A DNA stretch of 64,000 bases from Paracoccus aminophilus JCM 7686 (GCF_000444995.1 NC_022041.1:2144001-2208000); one strand, 5' to 3'. Positions 30,601 to 42,600 are shown, numbered from the stretch's first letter. Numbers and translations are program-made. Notes: a model not told the origin generated them from the sequence alone.

Positions 30601-33600
30601 CAGAGTGCGGTCGGGCCCGACTTCGAGGCAGATATCGACCTCCTCGGCCAGCATCGCCTGCGCGCCCTCATGGAACCGCACCGGCGCCAGCACATGGTCG
30701 CACCAGTATTGCGCGCTGTAGGTGGCGCTGTCGGCAAGCCGTCCGTGCAGATTGGCTATGATCGGGGTCCGGGCTTCGTGGAAGTCGAACTGATCGACCT
30801 GCTCGCGGAACTCGGCAATCATCGGCTGCATCATGCGCGAATGGAAGGCATGGCTGACGACCAGCGCGCGGGCCTCGATCCCCATCTTCTTGAGCGTCTC
30901 GGCAAAGGCATCGACGCGGTCTTGCGGACCTGCGACCACCACGGCCTCGGGGCCGTTGATCGCCGCGACATCAAGCCCGGTGCCCTCAAGAAGTCCCGTG
31001 ACGGTTTCGGGGGTGGCGACCACGGCCAGCATCGCGCCGGGCTTCATGTCCTGCATCAGGCTGGCGCGGCGGGCGATGAGCTCAAGCCCGCTGCGCCGAT
31101 CAATCACGCCAGCATGGATGGCCGCCGCCACCTCGCCGACGCTATGGCCCATGACGATGCAGGGCGAGACCCCCCAGCTTTCCCAAAGCGCGGCCAAAGC
31201 CAGCTCCAGCGCGACCAGCGCGGGTTGGGTGTAGCGGGTCTGGTTCAGCAGGGTCTTGTCCGCGCCATAGAGCATCACCTGCAAGAGGCTTTGCCCCAGA
31301 AGCGGGCTCAGGATCTTGTCGCAATCGTCGATGACGGCGCGGAACACCGGCTCGGTTTCATAGAGATCGAGGCCCATGCCGAAATACTGGCTGCCCTGCC
31401 CCGAGAAGAGGAAGGCAACACGCGGCGTACCCGACGCAGGCTTGCGCGCCGAGACCTTGCGCAGCGCCTCGACCAGAGCGGCACGGGTGTCGCCCAAGAC
31501 GGCGCGGCGTGCGGGAAGATGCGCGCGCCCCGTCCCGGCGGTCAGCGCCAGACCGGCAAGATCGGCGTCCGAGGCCTGTTCGAGCCGCTCGGCCCAGACC
31601 GCCGCCACACGCGGCAGCGCCTCGGCCTGATCCGCCGAAACCGGCAGCAGATAGGGGCCGATGGCCTCTATCGTCGGCGCGGCAAGTTCGGGCGCCTCTT
31701 CGAGCAGCACATGCGCATTGGTGCCGCTGAAGCCAAAGCCCGACACACCGGCAATCAGGCGCTCGGCGGTCCAGTCGGTCAGCCGGTCAACCACCGCGAC
31801 CGCCATGTCATCCCAGCGGATATGCGGATTGGGCGGCGTGCTGTTGAGATTGCCCGGCAGCTGGCGGTGACGCATGGCGAGCACCGTCTTGATGATCCCC
31901 GCCATACCGGCCGCAGATTCCGCATGGCCGATATTGCTCTTGACCGAGCCCAGAGCCAGTGGGCGATCCGCCGCGCGCCCGGTTTTCAGCACCGACCAGG
32001 CCGCCGCGATCTCGATCGGATCGCCAAGCGAGGTGCCGGTGCCATGGGCCTCGAGATAAGAGACCTCGGCGGGCGCGAGCTGCGCATTCTCGAGCGCGTC
32101 GCGGATCACCATCTCTTGCGCCTTGCCCGAGGGCACGGTCAGCCCTGACGACGCGCCGTCATGCCCGACGGCAGAGCCCCGGATCAGCGCCAGCACGCGG
32201 TCTCCGTCGGCTTGCGCATCCGAGAGACGCTTGAGCATCAACACGCCGCAGCCTTCCGCCCGCACAAAGCCGTCCGCCTCGGCCGAGAAGGCCTTGCAGC
32301 GCCCGACCGGCGACAGCATATGCGCGCGGCTGACCGCGACCGAGCAATCCGGCGCCGTGATGATGTTCACGCCACCCACCAGCGCCTGATCGCTTTCGCC
32401 ATTGCGCAGCGAGTTCACGGCCAGATGCACGGCAACCAGCGAGGACGAGCAGGCCGTATCCACCGCGAGCGACGGGCCATGGGTGCCCAGCACATAGGCG
32501 ATGCGTCCGGGCAAGGTGTTCAGCGAGGTGCCGGTGCCGTAATAGGCGTCCAAGCCGGGCAGCCCGCCTTTCTCCATGACGCGGGCGTAATCGACATTGG
32601 TCGCCCCGACAAAGACCCCGGTTTTGGTCCCGGCCAGAGCCTGCGCGCTGATCCCCGCATTCTCGATTGCATGCCAAGCGGTTTCCAGAAGCAGGCGCTG
32701 CTGGGGGTCCATGCTTTCGGCTTCCCGGCGCGGCAGATTGAAGAATTCGGCGTCAAAGGCGCGGATATTCTTCAGGAACCCGCCCTGATCGGAACTGATC
32801 GTGCCGGTGCTGCGCGGATCGGTGTTGAAGAGCGCACCAATGTCGAAACGATCCTCCGGCACCCGGCCAACCGCATCCTGTCCGGTGGCGAGCAAGGTCC
32901 AATAGGCGTCGAGATCATCGGCGCCGGGGAAGCGCCCAGCCATGCCGATGATCGCAATCGGCTCGGCATCGGGCACGGTCGTGTCCGAGACGGGACCGTC
33001 GTGGTCTTTGCTCGCCCGCGTCGTATCGGCATGGGGCTCGTCCGCCTGAACCCGCAGGGCGGGCACCGCCGCCGGGGCGGCGGGCGCCTGCGGCAAGGGC
33101 TGGCCTGCCATCTGCGCTTGCAGATGCGCGGCCAGAGACGAGATCGTCGGATTGTCGAAGATCTCCGAGACCTGCACCTTCAAGCCGAAGGTCTCGGCGA
33201 GAAGCGCCGACATGTCGACGGCCATGATCGAGTCGAGCCCGAGGTCAAAGAAGCCCTTGTCCTCGCGGATCGCGCTTGGGTCGGCATGACCAAGCGTCGC
33301 ACCGACAATCTCACGCAGCTTCTGCGCAATTGCACGGGGTCGTGTGGCGGCAGGCCGCGCCGCAAGCTCTTCGAGGAAAGGTGCGGCATTGACCGCGACC
33401 ACCTCCGGTTCGACCGAAGGCAGAGCCGTGTCTTGATCGGCCAGCAGCGCGTTGAAGAGGGCACGCGGGCGATGCGCGCCCATGACCTTCACGAAACGCT
33501 TGGCATCAAGCGCGCAGGCCACGACGCTGACGGCACCCTCAGGAAGCGCGGCATTGATCGCGGCCACACCCGGCGCGGCCTCGACCGCATGCACGCCCAG

Positions 33601-36555
33601 ACGCGCAAACCCGGCGCGCGCGGCCTCATCCGCCATGCTGTCGTCAAGCGCCCAAGGCCCATAGGCCACGCAAGCGACCGGCAGACCCGCCGCGCGGCGC
33701 GCCACGCTGATGGTCTCAAGACCACCATTGGCCGCGCCGTAAGCGCCAAAACCCTCGGTGCCCCAGACGGCGGTGACCGACGACAGCGTGGCGAAATAGT
33801 CGAGATCCATGTCGCGCGTGGCCTGATGCAGCCACCAGGCGCCCGAGTATTTGCCACGCAGAGCGGCGGCAAAGCCATCGGCATCGAGACCGTCCAAAGC
33901 AGCCGGCGCCAGCGCGCCCGCTGCATGAACGATGCCCGCGATGCGCTGGCCGCTGGCGGCCAGACCGCCGATCAGCGCCGCCACTGCGGCCCCGTCATCG
34001 CAATCAAGCGCGGCATAGCGGATCTCGGCCCCGCTGGTGCGCAGATCGGCCAGCGCCTGAGCCGCACCCTTGGACAGAGCCGCCTCCGCCGTACGACCAA
34101 GCAGCAGCAGCGATTTCGCGCCACAGGCGAGAAGATCGGCGGCGACCGTGCGGCCAATGCTGCCAAGCCCCCCGGTCAGCACATGCACGCCGTCCGATAC
34201 CGGCAGCGGGCTTTGCGCGATCTCTTCGGGGACCAGCCGGGCGCCATAGAGCTGCCCGTCGCGGATCGCGATGCGGTCCTCGTGTCCCGCCGAGGTCACA
34301 AATCGGGCCAACGCGAGATGGTCCGAGCCAAGCGCGTCTACGGCCAGATCAATGGTCCCGCCCCAGCCTGCCGGGCATTCCAGCCCCAGAACCGGCGCGA
34401 GTCCATTCACCAGCGCATGATGGCTCACGGCCTCGGGCTGCATCTGCGTGCCGCGCGTGACGGCAAAGACGCGAATGCCCGAGCGCGCCGCCGATTGGAC
34501 CGCTGCGTTCAGCTTGGCGCAGAAGGCCGCGCCTGCGGCGGCGGGATCGCCCGTGTCAGCCGTTTCGGGCAGCGCCTCGGCGCGCAGGGCGAGCACGGCG
34601 GTCTTGACCCCGGCGGCGGCCTGCGCCTGCCAAAGCGCCTCCCAAGCCGGGGCCTCGTCCAGCGCGACCACGCTGACCGCCGCATCCCGCAGCCCCTCCA
34701 GCAGCGCCGTATCCTCGCCGACCACGGCGAAACCATCGCCAGACGCCTCGTCAGAGGCGGTCAGCTCAAGCGGCACCCAGCGGGTCGCCATCAACGGCAT
34801 CTGAGCCACGCGCGCGTCCTTTGGCTGCGCGAATGCCGCAATCGCGGCCAGCGCATGATCCGGCGCGCAGGGGCTGCGCGAGAGCGGATAGCCCGGCAGA
34901 TCGAAGACGCGGCGCGGGGCGGGATCCGCGTCGCGCAGATCCTCGGCCTCGGGTCCGGTAACGATGCGCGCATCCGCACGCCCCTCGGCCAGGGCCAGCA
35001 GGGCCGCGCGGGCCTCGGCGGGGGTGCTGGCCTTCACGAAGGCGCCGATCTCGTGGCGGGTCCGGCCATGGCTCGCGGTCCAGGCGAAGGCCGGATAATC
35101 CTCGGCGGCAACTTCGGCCAGCCGATCCGCGTAAAGCCGCGCGAGCTCGGCCAAAGCCGTCGCGCTGCGTGCCGACAGGAACAGCCCATCCGCACCCGCA
35201 TCCGGCTGCACCTCACCCGCGTCATGCGCGCCGACCAGCACATGCGCATTGGTGCCGCTCATCCCGAAAGAGCTGATCCCGATCACCCGACGCCCGTCCG
35301 AGAAGGGCTCGACCGTGGTCGGGAAGGAGACCTGCGTGCCTTCCAGATCAATGCGCGGATTCAGCGTGCCGAATTGCGCAATCGGGGGCACCGCGCCGTG
35401 ACGCAGGCAGGCCACGGCCTTCAAAATACCCGCGATCCCGGCCGCAGATTCCAGATGGCCGATATTGGCCTTGACCGCCCCGATGTGCAGCTGGCGGCCG
35501 TCATTGCCGCGCGCGATCGAATGGACGATCGCTTCAAGCTCGATCGGATCGCCAAGCGAGGTGCCGGTGCCATGGGCCTCGATCATGGCAAGATCGGCAG
35601 GCGTCAGGCCCGCATCCTCCATCGCGGCTTTCAAGAGCGCGATCTGCGACAGCACATTCGGCGCGGTAAAGCCCGAGCTGCGCCCGTCCTGATTCAGCGC
35701 CGAACCCGCGATCACCGCATGGATGCGGTCCTTGTCGCGCAAGGCCGCGTCGAGCGGTTTCAGCAAGATGATCCCTGCCCCTTCGCCACGGGTAAAGCCG
35801 TTCGCCCGCGCATCAAAGGCCTTGCAGAGCCCATCGGGCGACAGCGAGCGCGTCTCTTGCACAAGCTTGGTCGAGCGCGGCGAGAGGACGAGGTTCACGC
35901 CGCCCGCCAGCGCCATGTCGCATTCGCCGCGCCGGATCGCCTGCATCGCCTGATGCACCGCGACGAGCGAAGAGGAACATGCGGTGTCGACCGCAACCGC
36001 CTGCCCGGTCAGGCCAAGTGTATAGGACACCCGGCCCGCCGCGAAGCAATGGCCATTGCCCGTCGCCCAGACCGCATCCTTGTCCTCGCCCTGCCAGTCC
36101 CGGTAATCCTGCCCGGTGATCCCGACGAAGACGCCGACCTGCTGGCCCTCGGTCATCTCGGGCCGGATCCCGGCATCCTCGAAGGCGCGCAGCGAGGTTT
36201 CGAGCAGCAGCCGGTGTTGCGGATCAAGGGCGCGGGCCTCGCGCGGCGAGATCCCGAAATGCTCGGCATCGAAGGCCAGCACATCGTCGAGATAGCCGCC
36301 GCGCGCCGGCAGCCCCTCCCAGTCCTCGGCAAAGGGGGCCTTCCGGCTCGGGCTCATCTGCCCGACCAAAGTGGCGCCCGAGGCAAGGCTGTCCCACAGC
36401 GTGTCCAGAGTTTCGATATTGCCCGGCAGGCGCATGCCCACACCGACGATCGCAATCGGTTGGTGGCCGGTCTGGGTGTCGATCTGCGCCTTGAGTTTCT
36501 TGATGGTGTCGAGCGCACGCGTCAGCGGGGTCGACTCTGCTTTAGAGCTACTCAT
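27643..36555 (-). CDS. Type I PKS, two modules: KS-[AT remnant]-KR-ACP and KS-AT-DH-KR-ACP
   Basis: This is a 2970-residue bimodular synthase. Module 1: KS (about 32-445; C193, H328, H367), an AT remnant (about 455-565) without GHSxG, KR (about 788-965; Y939, N943) and ACP (S1109 in DLGLDSIMAVD). Module 2: KS (about 1198-1620; C1369), complete AT (about 1712-2000; S1805 in MGHSVGE and HAFH at 1902-1905, the malonyl-CoA signature), DH (about 2090-2360; H2104 in the HxxxGxxxxP motif and D2267), KR (about 2553-2735; Y2701, N2705) and ACP (S2870). The N-terminus is a helical docking segment. Module 1 would leave a beta-hydroxyl, module 2 a double bond. The start at 36555 has an AAAGGA ribosome-binding site, 54 bases after the preceding PKS gene. 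Confidence 0.94.
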   Translation of the reverse strand: MSSSKAESTPLTRALDTIKKLKAQIDTQTGHQPIAIVGVGMRLPGNIETLDTLWDSLASGATLVGQMSPSRKAPFAEDWEGLPARGGYLDDVLAFDAEHFGISPREARALDPQHRLLLETSLRAFEDAGIRPEMTEGQQVGVFVGITGQDYRDWQGEDKDAVWATGNGHCFAAGRVSYTLGLTGQAVAVDTACSSSLVAVHQAMQAIRRGECDMALAGGVNLVLSPRSTKLVQETRSLSPDGLCKAFDARANGFTRGEGAGIILLKPLDAALRDKDRIHAVIAGSALNQDGRSSGFTAPNVLSQIALLKAAMEDAGLTPADLAMIEAHGTGTSLGDPIELEAIVHSIARGNDGRQLHIGAVKANIGHLESAAGIAGILKAVACLRHGAVPPIAQFGTLNPRIDLEGTQVSFPTTVEPFSDGRRVIGISSFGMSGTNAHVLVGAHDAGEVQPDAGADGLFLSARSATALAELARLYADRLAEVAAEDYPAFAWTASHGRTRHEIGAFVKASTPAEARAALLALAEGRADARIVTGPEAEDLRDADPAPRRVFDLPGYPLSRSPCAPDHALAAIAAFAQPKDARVAQMPLMATRWVPLELTASDEASGDGFAVVGEDTALLEGLRDAAVSVVALDEAPAWEALWQAQAAAGVKTAVLALRAEALPETADTGDPAAAGAAFCAKLNAAVQSAARSGIRVFAVTRGTQMQPEAVSHHALVNGLAPVLGLECPAGWGGTIDLAVDALGSDHLALARFVTSAGHEDRIAIRDGQLYGARLVPEEIAQSPLPVSDGVHVLTGGLGSIGRTVAADLLACGAKSLLLLGRTAEAALSKGAAQALADLRTSGAEIRYAALDCDDGAAVAALIGGLAASGQRIAGIVHAAGALAPAALDGLDADGFAAALRGKYSGAWWLHQATRDMDLDYFATLSSVTAVWGTEGFGAYGAANGGLETISVARRAAGLPVACVAYGPWALDDSMADEAARAGFARLGVHAVEAAPGVAAINAALPEGAVSVVACALDAKRFVKVMGAHRPRALFNALLADQDTALPSVEPEVVAVNAAPFLEELAARPAATRPRAIAQKLREIVGATLGHADPSAIREDKGFFDLGLDSIMAVDMSALLAETFGLKVQVSEIFDNPTISSLAAHLQAQMAGQPLPQAPAAPAAVPALRVQADEPHADTTRASKDHDGPVSDTTVPDAEPIAIIGMAGRFPGADDLDAYWTLLATGQDAVGRVPEDRFDIGALFNTDPRSTGTISSDQGGFLKNIRAFDAEFFNLPRREAESMDPQQRLLLETAWHAIENAGISAQALAGTKTGVFVGATNVDYARVMEKGGLPGLDAYYGTGTSLNTLPGRIAYVLGTHGPSLAVDTACSSSLVAVHLAVNSLRNGESDQALVGGVNIITAPDCSVAVSRAHMLSPVGRCKAFSAEADGFVRAEGCGVLMLKRLSDAQADGDRVLALIRGSAVGHDGASSGLTVPSGKAQEMVIRDALENAQLAPAEVSYLEAHGTGTSLGDPIEIAAAWSVLKTGRAADRPLALGSVKSNIGHAESAAGMAGIIKTVLAMRHRQLPGNLNSTPPNPHIRWDDMAVAVVDRLTDWTAERLIAGVSGFGFSGTNAHVLLEEAPELAAPTIEAIGPYLLPVSADQAEALPRVAAVWAERLEQASDADLAGLALTAGTGRAHLPARRAVLGDTRAALVEALRKVSARKPASGTPRVAFLFSGQGSQYFGMGLDLYETEPVFRAVIDDCDKILSPLLGQSLLQVMLYGADKTLLNQTRYTQPALVALELALAALWESWGVSPCIVMGHSVGEVAAAIHAGVIDRRSGLELIARRASLMQDMKPGAMLAVVATPETVTGLLEGTGLDVAAINGPEAVVVAGPQDRVDAFAETLKKMGIEARALVVSHAFHSRMMQPMIAEFREQVDQFDFHEARTPIIANLHGRLADSATYSAQYWCDHVLAPVRFHEGAQAMLAEEVDICLEVGPDRTLVSLMRAAGLMPEGGMTNSLRRGLAERPTLLGAVAHLYDRGQSFDWAKVQGALQARRGDGPLYPFAKTEYWTQITPQPALAVRGVETRRHWGAELLSPALPGRVFQFERDSNFPAYLGDHRLYGTVVTPVASHLATILSALGRDGTPVAIEDLVCPRALVILDGERYDAQIITGAGEKPQLSVQSLIDAETGTWQTHAMCRLSDNGATFAPMLDREAFIAGAERHISGAEFYAYFRTLGYTLGSSFRWIADVWIDGEEALIRYAQPELPDDPAAYEIYPGLIDSCFQSIAGFMVDDHAEEAPSLAIPFAARRLAFAGRPRGAADLWGHVRIKSADPLPNGRLRVETADLAMFHADGQPVFSADTFRVRHAPRAVLEHGLRKPPKHAYEPVFVAPDSRPARDESVRELRLLTDGVPLLNDLVPALEARGVTTRLDQLPEASDPATEGLRIVDARFASVDGVAAEDVEHAVALLAETLRNVPHAVPYILLVDGSPEASPLRAALWGMLSALEAEQSDRRLVRVKIGADAAIETLAETVLAVPQENRLSVGSDGLRVERLLPAAVTLPEGLPQGAALITGGLGALGLSTAEMLANAGAAGIVLMARRAPDAIAQEVINRIAAQGIPLRIVQGDVTNALDVKAAIEAARSFGKLGSVFHLAGANDDMAFDSIDRDSYARVFHAKTRGAQVLARALHDDAEVRLVFFSSVSSVLGSAGQVSYAAANGYLEGLAEALRAGGKQACAVAWGPWVPEAKGGMAASDVVLRSAARYGVRPLNDAEAAELVAIAASGQSGRLVAVAADFARYRAELGAQSRASFLSALDAGEVTTPRKTEVTEAARGWLRDLALAEPAEDRIDSLREALARLVCANLGDESPIDHDTGFVELGLDSIMAIDLRAQLNHALDHDLPATVAIEYPTVAQLAEFIAETGLGQIEPAPAAALAQTTTPIKTQTATPTPSQPDTENLTDRSMSDLLAAVQDELNWTEGKHK

Positions 36556-36609
36556 AAGAATGATCCTTTTCAGGCGGATATGAATTGGTTGGGAAGGTGG
36601 GGGCCGCGA

Positions 36610-39600
36610 TCACGCGGCCACCTCGAAGACCCGTTCGACCAGCACCGGCGCGATGGCCTTGGTGTTGCCATAGGTCCACAGCAGCGTGGGCGAGAGCTTC
36701 AGGCCGAAGGCGACCTCCAGACGGTTGCGCAATTCGAGCCCCATGAGGCTGTCGAGCCCAAGCGCCTTGAAGGGCGTCTCGCGACCGATGGCCTGCGGAT
36801 CCATCCGCAGCACGCGCCCGGCCAATTCGCGCACCTTGGCCTCGGCAAGCTCGTCGCGGCTCTCGGCGGGGGCGGCCTCAAGCTCGGCCCGGAAGGCCTG
36901 CGCGCCGTTTGAGGCCTGCGTATTGCCACGCGCGGCCTCAAGCAGAAGGCTCCAGCTCGGCAAAGCTGCCGTGTCGGGATAGGCATCGAACCACAGGCGC
37001 AGGTTGATCGGCACGAAGCCCGAAACGGTCTCGCCTTGCTGCAAGAGCCGCGTCAGCGCCAACCAGCCATCCTCGGCACTGAAGTTGCCCATGCCGCGCT
37101 CGTCCAGCCGGTCGCCCCGGATCGCATCCGCAGCGGCCAGACCGATGTCGGCGAAGGGCCCCCATTGCACGCTCAGCGCCGGTTTTCCGCGCGCGCGCCG
37201 CGCCTCGGCCAAAGCATCGAGACCGGCATTGCCCGCCGCATAGGCTGCCTGACCGGCATTGCCGAAGAGCGCCGCCGCCGAGGAGAAGAGCACGAAGAGA
37301 TCGAGCGGGTCGTCCTCGGTCAGCGCATCCAGCGCCAGAGCGCCGTCGATCTTGGGCGCCAGCACGCGGGCAAGCTGGTCTTCGGTCATATTGTCGATAA
37401 GCGCGTCATCAAGAAGACCTGCGGCATGAACCACGCCGCGCAGACCGGGCATCTCGGCACGGATCTTGGCCAGAACCTCGGCCAAGGCCGCGCGATCCGA
37501 GACATCCACCGCGAAACTGCGCACCGCGACGCCCTGCGCGCGCAAGGCCTCGATCCGGGTCAGGGCCTCGCCTTTCGCGGCAGAGCGCCCAAGCAGCGCC
37601 AGCCCGCCTGCCCCGCGCGCCGCCATATGCTCGGCCAGCGACAGGCCAAGCGCGCCCAGACCGCCGGTGATCAGATAGGTGCCATCGCCGCGCAGCTCGC
37701 CTTCGGTGAAGGGCGCGGGCGCGATATTCGTCACGCTGGCCGGGTCGGTCAGGACAAACTTCCCGATGTGATCGCCCTTGCCCATGGTGCGCAAAGCCTC
37801 GCCCGCCGCCGCAAAGCTGTAGGGCAGGATCGGCAGCGGCGTCAGGTCACCATCCGCGACGGCAGCCCAGACATCGCCCAGCAGACGCCCAAAGCGGGCC
37901 ACGCGCTTTTCCATCAACCCGGCGATATCGACCGAAGCGATCGACAGCCGCTTGCGGAAGGCCGACAGGTTGATCGTGCGACCGGCGTAGATGTCCTTCT
38001 TGCCGACCTCGATGAAGCGGCCATCTTCAGCCAAGGCTTCAAGCCCCAGCGGAATGGCCATCCCGGTCAGCGAGTTCAGGACCACGTCAACGCCGCGCCC
38101 CTTGGTGACCTCACGCACCTTTTCCGCCCAGGAGAGATCGCGCGAGTTGAAGACATGCTCGATACCCATGGCGCGCAGCATCTCGCGTTTTTCTTTGCTG
38201 CCAGCCGTCGCGATGATCTCGGCCCCGAGCATCCGCGCCACCTGAATTGCAGCAAGGCCAAGCCCGCCCGCCGCCGAATGGATGAGCACGGTTTCGCCCG
38301 TGCCGAGATCGGCCAGATCGACCAGCCCATACCATGCCGTCGTCATCACCAGCGGCAGAGCCGCCGCTTCGGCATCGCTCATCCCCTGCGGGATGGGACG
38401 GACATGGGCCGACGGCACGGTCGCATGAGAGGCAAAGGCGCCAAAGCCGCAGCCAACGACACGCTCGCCCGGGGTGAGCCCGGTCACGCCCTCGCCGACC
38501 GCGACGACAATGCCCGCGAACTCTCCGCCCAGCCGTGCGCTGCGTGCATCCAGCCCGGGATAGGTGCCCATGGCCTTCATCACATCGATGAAGTTGAGCG
38601 CAGCCGCCGAGATTTCGACCTCGACCTCGCCTTTCCCCGGCGCCGAGCGCTGAAGCGGGCGATATTCAAGCTCGTCGTAATAGCCCGCTGCACCGGAAAC
38701 CAAGCGGAAGGGTTGCGCGGGCAATTGCCACGCGGTCTTGACCGTCTCGTCTTCCGACGCGCGATCTGGCGCGCCGCGTTTGAGGCGACCGACGAGACGG
38801 ATTTCCCCGGCCAGCACGACCTGATCGTCACCGCTCCAGCCGTGCAGCTCGGCCGCGACCTCGGCTTCGCTGCCCGGGGCCATGTCGATGACGATGGGCT
38901 CAAGCTCGGGATGCTCGCGGCGCAGCACGCGGACGAACCCCCAGAAGAGCGCGGCGCCCGGATCGGCAATGCCGCTATAAAGCTGCGCCTGCGCCTGCGT
39001 CGTGATGACCGCCAGACGGGGCGCCTGGCTTTGGGCGGCGCAAGCGCGAACCAGCTGCGCCAAGGCCATGATGGCTGCCTTTTGCGCGTCGAGCCCGGCC
39101 TCGGCATCAGGGGCCACAAAGGCCACCGCCGTGTGATGCTCGCCGGGCGCGTCGCCCAGAGCCGCCGTGGCCCCGAGCCCGGTCAGCGCGCCCGCAAGCG
39201 CCTCTGCCCCCGTGCTCCCGGCAATCAGCCAAACGCGCGCGGCCTCGGTCTTTTCGCGGCGCGTCTCGGGGATGAAGGCCAGCCGGTGCAGCCGCTCATC
39301 CGCATCGGCGGAGGTGTCGAGCACCAGCGTTTCAAGCTGCAGCCCGATGATGGCGGCCAGCGGCTGCCCCTCGGCGGTGAAGAGATCGAGGTCGAAGCGC
39401 TTGTCCCCGTTGCGGCGCGCATGGACGCTCACGGCGGTGATCGGGGCTTCTGGGTCGATGAACAGCCGAATCTCGTCGATGGCGACCGGGACGACCGTGG
39501 CCTCGGCACTTTCCAGCGCCAGAGTGACTTGCAGCGCGCTGTCCAGAAGCGCCGGATGCAGGCCATGGGCGCGGGCACTGGCGGTGCAGGGTTGCGGCAG

Positions 39601-42600
39601 CGTGATCTGGCCCAGCGCCTCGTCGCTCGCAACCTGAAGCGCGGTGACGCCGCGGAAGGCATCGCCATAGCTCAGACCGCGCGCCGTGCAGGCGGCATAG
39701 AAGTCGTCCGGCGTGACCGCATCTGCCGCATCGAGCGCCTCGGGGCAGATCGGCGCCGCCGTCGGCGGCAGCATTTGCTCGACAATCGCGGTGGCATGGG
39801 TGACCCAATCGGTCGCACCCTCGGGCAGCGAGGCCAAAGCCACGTCCCCGCCCGCCGACAACGTGTCGCGCAGCATCAGCGCGGCGCGGCGCGGCTCTTC
39901 GCCCAGCGTCAGATCGGCCAGAAGCTGCACGCCCCGCAGACGGCGCGGCAGGGCGCCAAACCGCTGCCGGCCCGCCGCCAGCATCAGGGCCACCATACCC
40001 GCACCGGGGAAGACAGTCGCCTCATGCACCTTGTGATCGGCAAGCCAGGGATTGTCCTCGGCGCTGATATCGACCAGCCCTTCCCAAGCATCTTGTTCAG
40101 CCGGAGACGGGATCAGCGACACTTCAAGCCCTTTGCGTGCCGCACCCTGCGGACGCGCCTTCGCCGCCCAGAAGGATTGGCGCTGCCACGGATAGGCAGG
40201 CAGATCGACCAACGCGCCTTGAGGGCGCTGACCCATTGGCATCAGCCCCGCGACATAGGCGCGGGCGCACATGCCGAGCACGTCCTCTACCGTATCGCGG
40301 TCACGCTGCATCGTCGAAAGCGCGATGGCGGGATCGTCCCGCAGCGCCGCGATCTGCTGCAAAGAGGGCAGAAGCGCGCGATGCGGGCTGACCTCGATGA
40401 CATGGGTCACACCATCGTCAAAGAGCGCCGACATCGCACCGAAGAACTGCACCGGCTCGCGCAGGTTGCGCACCCAATAGGTCGGGTCGAGATCGGTCCC
40501 GGCCTTGGCCTCAAGATCCACGGTCGAGAAGAAGGTGACTTCCCCCGCCTTGGGCTCGATGCCGACAAGAACCCCGTGCAGCTCCTCTTTGAACTCGTCC
40601 ATATGATGGCTGTGCGAGGCGTAATCGACCTTCACCAGACGGTTGAAGACCTCATCGGCATCAAGCAGCGTCTGAAGCGTTTCCAAAGCCTCGATATCGC
40701 CCGAAAGGACGCAAGAGCTTGGCCCGTTGTTGACGGCAATCGAGATGCTGTCCTCAAAGCCTTCAAGCTGGGCGCGCGCTTCCTCGAGGCTCATATCGAC
40801 CGAGAGCATGCCGCCCTTGCCCGCATTGCGGCGGATGATCTGCGAGCGCAGCGCGACGATGCGGGCGGCATCGTCCAGCGACAGGATGCCCGCCACGGTC
40901 GCCGCCGAAACCTCGCCCTGGCTATGGCCAACCACGACATCGGGGATGATGCCCTGCGCACGCCAGACCTCGGACAGAGCGACCTTCATCGCCCAGAGCG
41001 CCGGTTGCACCTGATCGACGCGCTCGACCCAATCCGAACCGAGATCGCCGCGGATCAGCGCCTCGAGATCCCAATCGACATAGGGGCGCAGTGCCGCGGC
41101 GCAATCCGCGATCCGCGCGGCAAAGACCGGCGATTGCTGGATCAGCTGCGCGCCCATGCCCGCCCATTGCGAGCCCTGACCGGGGAAGACGAAGGCCACG
41201 CGGCCCTTGGTCTTCGCGGTCTGCGGCTCGGCGTGCTGGTCCGAGAGACCGGCAAGCTCGCGGTCCTCAGCCAAGGCGGTCAGCGCCTCGGCCAGTGTCG
41301 CGCGGTCCGAGCCGACAAATCCGGCGCGTTCCGCGAAATGGCTGCGGTGATGGGCCAAGGTGGCCGCGATATCGTCAAGGCGAAGATCGCTTTCCGCCAC
41401 CAGCGCGGCAAGATCGGCGGCGCGGGCGCGCAGACGATCGGCGTTTTGCGCCGAGAGCGGCAGGAACACCGGCCCTTGGGTGGTGTCGGCCTCTTCTGCG
41501 ACCGGGCGCACCGCTTCGGGCGGCGGCGCCAGCACGGCATGGGCATTGGTGCCGCCCCAGCCAAAGGAATTGACCCCGATCAGGAAATCACTTCCCTCGG
41601 GCAGCGTCTTTGGTGCGCGCACGACCTCAAGCCCGAGACCGTCGAAATCAATGGCCGGGTTGAGGCTTTCGGAATGAAGGCTGGCCGGGATCTCGCGGTG
41701 GCGAATGGCCAAAACAGCCTTGGCCAGACCGGCAAGACCCGCCGTCGCTTCAAGATGGCCGATGTTGGTCTTGACCGAACCGATGGCGAGCGGCCCTTTC
41801 GACGGGTCGCGGCGCGCCGCAAGAGTGCGGCCAATCGCGCCGGTCTCGATCGGGTCGCCGACCTTGGTGCCGGTGCCATGGGCCTCGACATAGACCAGCT
41901 TGTCGGGGTTCAGGCCCGAACCCGTATAAATGGTCGTGAGCAGGTCTTCCTGACCTGCCGGGCTCGGCGTCACCAGGCTGTCGCCGCCGCCATCATTGTT
42001 CACCCCGGTTCCCGCGATCACCGCATGGATGCGGTCGCCATCGGCCTGCGCTTGATCGAGCCGCTTGAGGTAAAGCGCGACGACGCCTTCGCCGCGCACG
42101 AAACCGTCCGCTTCTTCGGAAAACGCACTGCACCGCCCCTTGGCCGAGAGCCCGCCAAACCGGGTCAGGCCGATCGAGACATCCGGCGCGAGGATCAGGT
42201 TCACGCCACCGACAAAGGCCGCGTCGATCTCGCCGGTCGCCAAGGCCTTCGCGGCCAGATGCAGCGCCACCATGGCCGAAGAGCAACCGGTTTCGACCGT
42301 CAGGCTCGGGCCGGTCAGCCCGTAGAAATAGGACAGGCGTGCCGCGATCACATCCAGCGCATTGCCGACAGCGGTGTGCTGCGAGGCATGAAGGCCGCGC
42401 TCCTTGCGCAGGATTTCATAATCATGCCAGGAGGCGCCGACATAGACGCCGGTGCGGCTGCCGCGCAGGGTCTCGGGACGGATGCCCGCATCCTCGAGCG
42501 CGGTCCAGCTCGCCTCGAGCATCAGGCGCTGCTGCGGGTCGATGTCCTCGGCCTCACGCGGCGAGATGCCGAAAAAGCCCGGATCGAACTGATCGACCCC

